This document shows positions 24,665-31,639 of a stretch of DNA of 32,245 bases, piece by piece (positions within the stretch are counted from its first letter, which is position 1; every line of letters starts with the position of its first letter). Made by a program: the position numbers and the translations under genes. The notes below the pieces were generated by a model. It saw only the letters and a program-made list of their open reading frames with translations, had not been told where the DNA came from and did not search any database. This DNA comes from an uncultured Coriobacteriales bacterium (lineage in GTDB: Bacteria; Actinomycetota; Coriobacteriia; Coriobacteriales; UMGS124). The DNA lies in NCBI GenBank assembly GCA_903789505.1, contig CAIFEU010000008.1, positions 2,047 through 34,291 of the forward strand, given 5' to 3'.

Positions 24665-24870
24665 TGCGCCGCAGCATGTCATCAGACGGGATTTTCCTCT
24701 ATAGCTGGCCAAAATACAACAATTTAAGGAAGTACTGTTCCATAGCTCACATAAACGGGGCATTAGGGCTGAATTTTATCCAATTTACCAGGGAATACTA
24801 TGAAGCAGTCCAGTAACGAACACACGTCGTTTATTGAACGTCAAACGAAATCAGATGCAAATACATGGAG
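24665..24870. promoter_or_regulatory. AT-rich divergent intergenic island
   Basis: Between tetR and tatA the composition drops sharply from the GC-rich norm to clearly AT-rich. It holds a TATAGA-like -10 on the - strand (complement of 24698-24703), a GGAA...TTCC dyad at 24728-24741 and a related GGGAATACT at 24791-24799, and a TTGAAC (24834-24839) that could be a -35 for rightward transcription. No full promoter can be fixed with confidence. It is the obvious place for tetR and tatA control. Confidence 0.45.
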
Positions 24871-24961
24871 GCCGGTCGCGACTGTCGACAATTCACCGAA
24901 CGGGGGGTCGGCGCGGCATCAGCTGGCGCGGGGCGGCCGCCGAGAGGGGAGAGGGACATGA
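24800..24961 (+). CDS. Possible 53-residue leader ORF overlapping tatA
   Basis: ATG 24800 follows AGGGA by about six bases and opens a 53-codon frame ending at TGA 24959-24961, which overlaps the tatA start in an ATGA arrangement. The first half uses AT-rich codons (low third-position GC), the second half is Arg/Gly-rich. The product (beginning MKQSSNEHTSF) matches nothing I know. The start-stop overlap argues for translational coupling; the poor composition argues that it may be chance. Confidence 0.25.
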   Translation: MKQSSNEHTSFIERQTKSDANTWRPVATVDNSPNGGSARHQLARGGRREGRGT

Positions 24962-25146
24962 AGGTGTTCGGCATGGGGCTGCCCGAGCTGCTCATCATCC
25001 TGGTCGTGGTGCTGCTCATCTGGGGGCCCAAGAACCTGCCCAAGCTCGGGGCGATGGTCGGCCGCGGCGTGAAGAGGATCCGGAGGCGCAACGACAAGGA
25101 GCTCGAGGACTTCGACGAGGACGGAGAGTGCGTGAGCGAGGCGTGA
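24958..25146 (+). CDS. tatA: Twin-arginine translocase TatA/E-type subunit
   Basis: A 62-residue protein with the full TatA pattern: a short N-terminus, one hydrophobic helix (GLPELLIILVVVLLIWGP), the hinge GPKNLPKLG and an amphipathic basic helix (AMVGRGVKRIRRR), then an acidic tail. TatA forms the pore for folded proteins with RR signal peptides. ATG 24958 follows GGGGAGAGGG; the in-frame ATG 24865 would add an unrelated N-terminus and is rejected. There is no tatC nearby, so its partner is elsewhere. It ends seven bases from the end of the convergent pyruvyl transferase gene. Confidence 0.92.
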   Translation: MKVFGMGLPELLIILVVVLLIWGPKNLPKLGAMVGRGVKRIRRRNDKELEDFDEDGECVSEA

Positions 25147-25153
25147 TGTCTCG

Positions 25154-26827
25154 TCAGCGCCGCAGGCGCCGGACGAGGTCCTTGAGTCTGCGGGGGACCC
25201 ACGTCATGAACCTGCCCACCTTCCATGCGGTGGAGCCGCGCGCCTCGTCCAGCTCGCGGCGGGCGGTGGCGAGCTGCCCGGCGAGCTCGGCACGCTGCCG
25301 CTCGGCGAGCTCAAACCGCGCCTGCAGGTCGTGGGCGGCCATCTCCGCGTACGCCTGGCTGCGCGGGTAGGAGGGGCGGGACGCCAGGTAGGGCTCGTGG
25401 CCGTCCACGACCGAGAACAGCTCGTCGAACGCCTCCTCGGCAAGCCTGCGGTTGCCGGCGACCGCCTCGGCAGTCACCTGCCTGGCGCGGGGGCCCTCGT
25501 CGAGGGCGGCGAGGACGGCGGAGGCGATCTCGTCGCTCGTGCTGCCGGGCTCCAGCAGCAGATGCTCGCGTCCCAGCTGGCGATAGACCTGTGCCACCTT
25601 GACGTTGTAGTCGATGCCCACGCACGGGACCCCCTGGGCCGAAGCGACGATGCTGCAGTGCAGTCGCATCGCCAGGCATGCCCGCGCACCGCAGATCAGC
25701 TCGACGGTCCGCGCCACGGACGCGTTCGCGACGTGCGTCGCTGCCGCCGCCCCGGCCCCCATGAGCCCGATGACGCGACGGTTCGCCCCCTCGTCCTCGG
25801 GCGCGGCATCCAAGAACAGCGCGCGCACGCGGCGCCGCTCCCACACGAGGTCGAGCGCCTGCGCGACGCGCCCCGCCAGCCCCTCGTCGGCCGACTCGTG
25901 GTCGCGCAGGGAGACCACGACGTACGCGTCCCCGTCGGGGTCGTCCCCAGGCAGCGGAGCCCCCGCGCCCGGGAGAGGCCCCTCCGGGGCGATCGAGAAG
26001 GCGAGGTCGGCCTTGCGCGTGACCAGCCCCGCGTCGACGCCGCAGGCGAGGAGCAGGTCGCGGGTGGCGTCGTCGCGAGCGACGTAGCGGGGGCGCGTCA
26101 GCGACGCGAGCCTGACGATGCGCCGTGCGTCGGGGTTCTCCAGCGGCCCCGCCCCGACTCCCAGGTAGACGACCGGGACGTGGTCGATGTAGGCGAGCTC
26201 GGTGAGGGCGGCCTGCCCCGCGATCTCCGAGTGCGGGTTGAGGAACAGGTCGACGCGACCGGCGGTGTTCGAGAACGGCCCGTCGAACATGATGCCCGCC
26301 ATCAGGATCAGCGCGCTCGCCCCGTACAGGGCGGCGTCGATGTCTGCCTTGTCGAACGGCGTCACCGAGGCGACGCCCCAGTCCCGAAGGCTGTTCTGCG
26401 GGTCGTGGCCCACCAGCGTCACGAAGCAGCCCGGGTATCTCCGGCGCAGGCGCTCGCAGATGACCGAGAAGATGAGCTCGTCGCCGAAGTTGTGCTTGCC
26501 GACGTAGCCGAAGACGACGAAGTGGCGCGGGCGGAGCTCCGCGGGGACGCCCTGGCCCTCCGGTGCCCCGAGGGTCGCGAGCACCTGCTCGCACTCCTCC
26601 TCCCCGCAGGCGACGATGTCGGGCCGAAACGTCGCGCGGAACGCGCCCAGCGCCTCGTCGTCGGGCCTGCCCTTCCCGTCGAGGATGCCGGGGACGCGCT
26701 GCGGGTCGAGCAGCTCGACGGCATGCCCCTGCCGGCGCAGCGCGCAGCATGCCGACCATAGCCCGTCGTCGCTCGCGTACGTGCAGTGACCGATGGCCAG
26801 GATGCGATGGGGACGGCAGGGCGCCAT
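25154..26827 (-). CDS. Polysaccharide pyruvyl transferase family protein with coiled-coil tail
   Basis: A 557-residue protein of the CsaB/WcaK type (polysaccharide pyruvyl transferase domain), which in characterised members adds pyruvyl ketals to wall or surface polysaccharide; in Gram-positives such sugars bind SLH domains. An unrecognised N-terminal part (about 1-100) precedes the domain, which starts at HFVVFGYVGKHNFGDELIF and includes the PVVYLGVGAGPLENP strand and the conserved MRLHCSIVASAQGVPCVGIDY segment. A coiled coil (about 495-530) and a conserved basic amphipathic tail (STAWKVGRF...WVPRRLKDLVRRLR) close the protein; the neighbouring glycosyltransferase has the same tail. ATG 26827 has AAGGAG five bases upstream. 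It is divergent from the glycosyltransferase gene. Confidence 0.88.
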   Translation of the reverse strand: MAPCRPHRILAIGHCTYASDDGLWSACCALRRQGHAVELLDPQRVPGILDGKGRPDDEALGAFRATFRPDIVACGEEECEQVLATLGAPEGQGVPAELRPRHFVVFGYVGKHNFGDELIFSVICERLRRRYPGCFVTLVGHDPQNSLRDWGVASVTPFDKADIDAALYGASALILMAGIMFDGPFSNTAGRVDLFLNPHSEIAGQAALTELAYIDHVPVVYLGVGAGPLENPDARRIVRLASLTRPRYVARDDATRDLLLACGVDAGLVTRKADLAFSIAPEGPLPGAGAPLPGDDPDGDAYVVVSLRDHESADEGLAGRVAQALDLVWERRRVRALFLDAAPEDEGANRRVIGLMGAGAAAATHVANASVARTVELICGARACLAMRLHCSIVASAQGVPCVGIDYNVKVAQVYRQLGREHLLLEPGSTSDEIASAVLAALDEGPRARQVTAEAVAGNRRLAEEAFDELFSVVDGHEPYLASRPSYPRSQAYAEMAAHDLQARFELAERQRAELAGQLATARRELDEARGSTAWKVGRFMTWVPRRLKDLVRRLRR

Positions 26828-27144
26828 GATGCTCCTTGGGTATGCGCCGCGCCTTCGTGGCGTCGGCTCGTGACGGGATGTCGTCCGTCCAAGGGCGGTG
26901 CCCGGCGTCCCGGCGACGCACGGTGCGCCGCCGCTCGTGCCGCGGGCGCCTCGGGCGCGGCTTCGGGTGGGAAGTATGTGGAAGCAAGCTTAAACATGAT
27001 AGCCGATGGCGGGCGTGCGACGGCTATGATAGAGCGAATCGGACACGGAATCGGGCGTCTGGCGCGAATCGGTCGTCGGGCAGGGAGGGCGCCTACGCCT
27101 CCCTCCCGCGCCGCGGGCCGCCACGTGAGGCATGGGGGGTCGCA
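26828..27144. promoter_or_regulatory. Divergent promoter region of pyruvyl transferase and glycosyltransferase genes
   Basis: A 317-base gap between two genes pointing away from each other. Its centre is AT-richer and contains a 7-base inverted repeat, ATAGCCG (26999-27005) and CGGCTAT (27021-27027), and a direct repeat ATGATAG (26996-27002 and 27026-27032). TATGAT at 27025-27030 may be a rightward -10; its complement-side counterpart TATCAT (26997-27002) could serve leftward. No -35 elements are convincing. Shared control of both genes is inferred. Confidence 0.4.
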
Positions 27145-28491
27145 ATGGCGGAAGACGTTGGGGGTCGGGACGCGGGCGAAGGTTGCGGGAAGGCCGAGTC
27201 CCGCGGCGACGAGGGCGGGCCGGAGGGCGTCGAGCTCTCGGTCGTCGTCCCCATGCACGACTCCGCGCGCTACCTCGACGACCTCATCGACATCCTGCTC
27301 GACCAGGGGTTCCCGCTCGTCGCGCCTGCCGTCAGCGCCAGCGGTCCCTGCCCGGAGCCGGCGGAAGCCTCCCCGTCGGGAGCCCCCTCGGGGGAGGGTC
27401 CCGCGCCTTCCGGGCGGTGTCGCTACGAGGTCATCTTCGTCGATGACGCCTCCGCCGACGAGAGCGCGCGGATCGTCGCCCGCGCTGCCGCCCTGCACCC
27501 CGAGGTGCGCCTCATACGCAGGGAGCGGAACGGCGGGGCGGGTGCGGCGCGAAACGCCGGCATGGACGCCGCACGCGGGGAGTACCTGTACTTCGTGGAC
27601 TCCGACGACTGGGTCGAGCGCGGCTGCCTCAGGGGGCTGTGCGAGCGCATGGAGTCCGAGGGTCTGGACATGCTGCAGTTCTCGGGCGACGTCCTGTACC
27701 AGGACGAGGCGGCGCGCGAGCTGAACCCGATTGACCCCGCCTACCTGACGCGCACGCAGGCGCCGGGCGTGCGATCGGGGCGCGAGCTGCTGATACAGCA
27801 GGTCAACGAGGTCAAGTTCTGCGTGCAGCCCTGCGTGCTGATGACGCGCACCTCCTTCGTGCGGGCCCATGCCGACATTCGCTTCCCCGAGGGCATCATC
27901 AACGAGGACAACGTGTTCGTGATGGCCGCGATCATCCATGCGGCCAGGGTCGACGTCGACCCCGCCGTCTACTACCACCATCGGGTCTACGCCTCCTCGG
28001 TCACCTCGCGCTCAGACCACGGCCTGGCGCGCCACGACTCCCACGCGCACATCTCCGACGTCACGCGCGGGTATGCCTACGCCGCCCACGAGCGGGGGGA
28101 CTCCGAGCTGGAACGCGTCCTGTGCGGGCTCGACTACTACTTCACCCAGGTGGCGACCGACGCGCTGTGCGAGGCCTCGCCGGACCTGGCGCGCAGCTTC
28201 GAGCTGACCTACCCCACGTTCACGGCGCTGGTCAACGAGCGTTCGTTCTACCTGCCGCTGTGCGAGGGGCGCCACCGGATCGAGGGCCTCGAGGGCGAGG
28301 GCGCTCGCCTGCGGGGGGAGGTGGGCCGGCTGCAGGGCGAGCTCGCGGACTCCTCCGCCAGATGCGAAGAGCTCGGGGGGCGCATCGACGAGGTGTACCG
28401 GTCCCACACCTGGCGCGCCGGCCGCGCGCTCGTCTGGCTCCCCGGCAAGGTCAAGGCGCTCGTGTGCCGCCTGCGCGCGCGGCGCGGCTGA
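27145..28491 (+). CDS. Family-2 glycosyltransferase with coiled-coil tail
   Basis: A GT-A fold inverting glycosyltransferase probably building a surface polysaccharide. VELSVVVPMHDSARYLDDLID is the first strand, VIFVDDASADES the second, NGGAGAARNAGMDAARGEY the middle and YFVDSDDW (D152-S-D154) the metal-binding DxD. FPEGIINEDNVF matches the acceptor-side ED motif. Between the first and second strand lies an insertion of about 35 Pro/Ser/Gly/Ala-rich residues (about 58-92) not usual in the family. A coiled coil (about 395-425) and the basic tail (SHTWRAGRALVWLPGKVKAL) end the protein, matching the divergent pyruvyl transferase. ATG 27145 follows a GGGGGG stretch by five bases; the longer open frame upstream covers the promoter region and is rejected. 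Confidence 0.9.
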   Translation: MAEDVGGRDAGEGCGKAESRGDEGGPEGVELSVVVPMHDSARYLDDLIDILLDQGFPLVAPAVSASGPCPEPAEASPSGAPSGEGPAPSGRCRYEVIFVDDASADESARIVARAAALHPEVRLIRRERNGGAGAARNAGMDAARGEYLYFVDSDDWVERGCLRGLCERMESEGLDMLQFSGDVLYQDEAARELNPIDPAYLTRTQAPGVRSGRELLIQQVNEVKFCVQPCVLMTRTSFVRAHADIRFPEGIINEDNVFVMAAIIHAARVDVDPAVYYHHRVYASSVTSRSDHGLARHDSHAHISDVTRGYAYAAHERGDSELERVLCGLDYYFTQVATDALCEASPDLARSFELTYPTFTALVNERSFYLPLCEGRHRIEGLEGEGARLRGEVGRLQGELADSSARCEELGGRIDEVYRSHTWRAGRALVWLPGKVKALVCRLRARRG

Positions 28492-28564
28492 GGGCGGGGG
28501 CTGCCGTCCGATTCGAACGCCGCCTCGTGCCTGCTGCCCCGCGCGCCGTCGGCGGATGCCGCCG

Positions 28565-28592
28565 TTGCGACCCCGCGGGAAGCGCATATAAT
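28565..28592 (+). promoter_or_regulatory. Promoter of the SLH amidase gene
   Basis: TTGCGA (28565-28570) and a consensus TATAAT (28587-28592) are separated by 16 bases. The start codon lies about 95 bases downstream. The perfect -10 suggests a strong constitutive promoter. Confidence 0.7.
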
Positions 28593-28687
28593 CTTTCGTT
28601 CGGCGCGTCCACGCGCTTCGCACCGCCGCGCCCGGCGCGGGCGACACCCGCACCCGATGGCAACCCATGGCTGAAAGGCTGGTCCCC

Positions 28688-30946
28688 ATGAAACGGTCAG
28701 ATTCGCGCGAACGCCGCCCGCGGCGCCTCGCGTCCCTTGCGTGCGCGGCGCTCGCCGCACTCGCGCTCTCCCTCGCGTGCGTCACGACCGGGCCCGTCCC
28801 GGGCGCCCTCGCCCAGGAGGGCGCCCTTCCCGCGGCGAGCGCGTCGCAGGAACAGCCGACCCCCTCCTCGGGCCAGTCCACCGACGCCGCGCCCTCCGAC
28901 GGCGTCGATCAGGTCGCCGATGGCGTCGACCGGGCGGTCGCGGGCGCCGGCGATCCCGCCGCTGGCGCCTCCGCCGCCGCGGGCGACGCGGACGCCTCCG
29001 GTTCGCCCTCCGGCTCCGACGCGGCGGCGACCTCCTCGGGCGAAGCCGCCGATGCCGCCTCTGTCGCGTCTGCCGTCTCCGCAGGCGAGGACCAGGGGGA
29101 GGGGGGCTCGCAGGCCCAGGACGCGGCTGCACAGGCGCCCGCCGTCGGCCTGGTCTACGTCGAGTCCTCCTCGGTCGAGCCCGGCGCGACCCAGACCGTC
29201 GCCGTCCTGTTCGACGGCGAGCCCGAGCTGGCTGGCGCCACGCTGGACGTGGCGTTCCCCGACGGGTCCGTCCGGACCTTCGACGCGTCGCGGCTCGCCG
29301 ACGGCGCCGCGGGGTTCACGTTCGCCGTCCCCGACGCCGGCACGTACTCGATCGTCGCCGGGACGGTCACGCTTCAGGGCTCGAGCCAGGCGCTCCCCAT
29401 CGACCTCACCGGGGAACAGACGGGTGAGGCATGCACGTTCGAGGCGGGCTCCTCCGATGGGACGGGCGCTTCCGCCCAGGCGGTGTCGCTGCTCGCGTTG
29501 AGCGCCGCGTCGGGCGACGCCTCCTCCGAGGCGACGACGACCGCGAGCACGCAGGACGCCTCCGGCAACGAGGTCAGCACCGACTCCATAGCCGACGCGA
29601 TCGGCACCTCGCTCGCGGCGACCGCGCTCTCGACGAGCCTGGCGAGCGCCGACTCGACCGGCTCGAGCGGAAAGATCGTCATCGTCATCGACCCCGGCCA
29701 CGGCGGCATCGACCCCGGCGCGTCAGACAACGGGCTGGTCGAGTCCGACCTCAACTGGAAGATCTCGATGGCGTGCAAGGCGAGGCTCGAGGAGGACCCC
29801 CGCTTCGAGGTCATCCTCACGCGCGGCGAGAACGAATGCCCCTCGATTCGCGAGCGCGCCCAGGTCGCGATCGACAACGACGCCGACCTGCTGCTGTGCC
29901 TGCACAACAACGAGGCGGAGAGCTCATCTGCCAGCGGCTGCATGGTCTTCTATCCCAACGAGACCAGCACGTGGTATCGCGACCAGACCTACGCCGTCGG
30001 CGTCGACGTCGCCCAGAGGATCGAGGACAAGCTCGAGGCGCTCGGTCTCAACGGCAACGGCATCAAGACCCGCCTGATCTACGGCGAGGAGGGATACCTG
30101 TACCCGGATGGCACCGGGGTGAGCGACTACTACGGCATCATCCGCTACGCCCGCCAGGCGGGCGTCCCCGCGGTGCTGGTCGAGCACGCGTTCATGAGCA
30201 ACCCCGGCGATTCCGCCCTGCTGTCCGACGACTCCTTCCTGACGAGCCTCGGCGTCGCCGACGCCGAGGCGGTCATCGAGTACTACTCCAGCGTCGACAG
30301 CTGGAGGGACGTCGGCGCTTCGGACTGGTATGTGGTCGAGGGCGTCGAGGACGGGCAGGGGTACTTCCAGTACGCGGTGAGCCACGGCATCGTGACCGGC
30401 GACACCGACGCGCAGGGCAACCCCACCCACTACTTCCGCCCGCTCGACGCGGTGACCCGCGAGCAGGCGATCACGATGCTGTACCGCATCGCCAACCCGG
30501 ACTCGCAGGCGACCACCGACCCCAGCCAGTACCTCGCCGACACCGACTTCACCGACGACTCCGCCTACGCCTACTCCAACGCCGCGATTCAGTGGGGCAA
30601 GGACAACGGCATCCTCACGGGCGACACCGACGCCGCCGGCAACCCGGTCGGGACGTTCCGCCCGACCGAGTCCGTCACGCGCGAGGAGCTCGCCGCCATG
30701 GTGACGCGCTTCGCCGAATGGAAGGGTGTCTCGGTCGCCGCCGACACGTCCCTGCTCTCGAGCTTCCCCGACGCGGCGGACGTCTCCGGCTTCGCGCGGT
30801 CGAGCATGGCGTGGTGCGTCGCGAACGGGCTGATCACCGGTGACCGCGCCTGGGACCCGGCGCACCTCGACCCGCAGGGGGAGGCGCAGCGCTGCCAGGC
30901 GGTCAAGATTCTGACGGTCCTGTCGCGCGACGTGCTGGGCAACTGA
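28688..30946 (+). CDS. Secreted N-acetylmuramoyl-L-alanine amidase with SLH repeats
   Basis: A cell-wall hydrolase that cuts the bond between muramic acid and the stem peptide. The order of parts is: signal peptide (basic start, LACAALAALALSLACV helix, cleavage near GALAQ); an Ala/Ser/Asp-rich linker of about 100 residues; a beta-sandwich-like segment (about 160-255); an Amidase_3 domain (about 329-535) with zinc ligands in DPGHGG, GLVESDLN and LHNNEA and the catalytic Glu in VEHAFMSNP; then three SLH repeats (about 536-752; ITGD/VTGD, FRP, REQ/REEL motifs) that hold the protein to pyruvylated wall polymers. The first two SLH copies keep the TxxE-type motif; the third is weaker (DPQGEAQRC). 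ATG 28688 gives a proper signal peptide; ATG 28667 is an alternative. It ends in a strong terminator. Confidence 0.95.
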   Translation: MKRSDSRERRPRRLASLACAALAALALSLACVTTGPVPGALAQEGALPAASASQEQPTPSSGQSTDAAPSDGVDQVADGVDRAVAGAGDPAAGASAAAGDADASGSPSGSDAAATSSGEAADAASVASAVSAGEDQGEGGSQAQDAAAQAPAVGLVYVESSSVEPGATQTVAVLFDGEPELAGATLDVAFPDGSVRTFDASRLADGAAGFTFAVPDAGTYSIVAGTVTLQGSSQALPIDLTGEQTGEACTFEAGSSDGTGASAQAVSLLALSAASGDASSEATTTASTQDASGNEVSTDSIADAIGTSLAATALSTSLASADSTGSSGKIVIVIDPGHGGIDPGASDNGLVESDLNWKISMACKARLEEDPRFEVILTRGENECPSIRERAQVAIDNDADLLLCLHNNEAESSSASGCMVFYPNETSTWYRDQTYAVGVDVAQRIEDKLEALGLNGNGIKTRLIYGEEGYLYPDGTGVSDYYGIIRYARQAGVPAVLVEHAFMSNPGDSALLSDDSFLTSLGVADAEAVIEYYSSVDSWRDVGASDWYVVEGVEDGQGYFQYAVSHGIVTGDTDAQGNPTHYFRPLDAVTREQAITMLYRIANPDSQATTDPSQYLADTDFTDDSAYAYSNAAIQWGKDNGILTGDTDAAGNPVGTFRPTESVTREELAAMVTRFAEWKGVSVAADTSLLSSFPDAADVSGFARSSMAWCVANGLITGDRAWDPAHLDPQGEAQRCQAVKILTVLSRDVLGN

Positions 30947-30957
30947 GCGTGGTGATG

Positions 30958-30993
30958 CGGCGGGGGCGGGCGCGCCCCCGCCGTTTTGTCTTT
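30958..30993 (+). terminator. Rho-independent terminator of the amidase gene
   Basis: CGGCGGGGGCG (30958-30968) and CGCCCCCGCCG (30973-30983) form a perfect 11-base stem with a four-base loop, followed by TTTTGTCTTT. It ends the amidase transcript 12 bases after the stop. Confidence 0.93.
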
Positions 30994-31009
30994 CAATCCT
31001 CCCTTGGCC

Positions 31010-31118
31010 GGTCGACGATGTCGACCACCCATCCCCATGATGAAATTATCTAAGCAGAGGAATATTAGATTTTTTCATCCGCCCGAGAATAACTCCCGGG
31101 AGGTTGGGTAGATTACCC
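31010..31118 (+). promoter_or_regulatory. Palindromic sites in the groES upstream region
   Basis: Two dyads with the same GAT centre lie upstream of groES: GGTCGAC-GAT-GTCGACC (31010-31026) and GGGTA-GAT-TACCC (31106-31118). A third, imperfect dyad CCCGAG...CTCCCGGG lies at 31082-31100. An AT-rich stretch (31041-31077, with TATTAG) is the likely promoter, but no clear -35 is found. I see no CIRCE (HrcA) or HAIR (HspR) element. Confidence 0.4.
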
Positions 31119-31212
31119 GTTGTCAAACAAGGGTCCCCGTGCGCGCCACGTGCTGCCGTGCGGGGGCGAGGCCCCTCGGACGGGGGCCGCTCATCTTAGG
31201 AGGCAGAGTCAT

Positions 31213-31503
31213 ATGCAGTTGAGGCCGCTGGGTGATCGCGTCCTGATCAAGCCTGACGAGGCGGAGGAGAAGACCGCATCGGGTCTGTACATCTCCAAGG
31301 GCGCCCAGGAGAAGCCGCAGCGCGGCACCGTCGTCGCGGTGGGCGCGGGCAAGCTCGACGACGACGGCGATCGCATCCCCGTGGACGTCAAGGAGGGCGA
31401 CGTCGTCATCTACGGCAAGTACGGCGGCAACGAGGTCAAGATCGACGGCGAGACCTATCTGCTGATGCGCGACTCCGACATCTACGCGATCGTCGAGCAG
31501 TAG
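31213..31503 (+). CDS. groES: Co-chaperonin GroES
   Basis: A 96-residue lid of the GroEL chaperonin. LRPLGDRVLIKPDEAEEKTASGL contains the conserved N-terminus and the mobile loop that binds GroEL; GTVVAVGAGK, VIYGKYGGNEVKIDG and the C-terminal LLMRDSDIYAIVE are all present. ATG 31213 follows AGGAGG by eight bases; the in-frame start at 31120 would add 31 unrelated residues and is rejected. It is 136 bases upstream of groEL, same strand, presumably one operon. Confidence 0.98.
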   Translation: MQLRPLGDRVLIKPDEAEEKTASGLYISKGAQEKPQRGTVVAVGAGKLDDDGDRIPVDVKEGDVVIYGKYGGNEVKIDGETYLLMRDSDIYAIVEQ

Positions 31504-31639
31504 GGCGCGCTTCGCCCGAGTCGTGCGACCGGTCGCGTCCCGCTCCCCAGAGGCTGCGGGGACGCCTCCCGTTGCGTGACGCTTCCTGAACTGAGACTCC
31601 GACCCCGGCAGGGCGCGGAGAGGAAAGGACGTATTCCTT

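Noticed and set aside
26836..27144. N-terminal extension of the glycosyltransferase
   Set aside because: The region is the divergent promoter; the extension has basic noise sequence and ATG 27145 has a ribosome site and leads directly to the GT fold.
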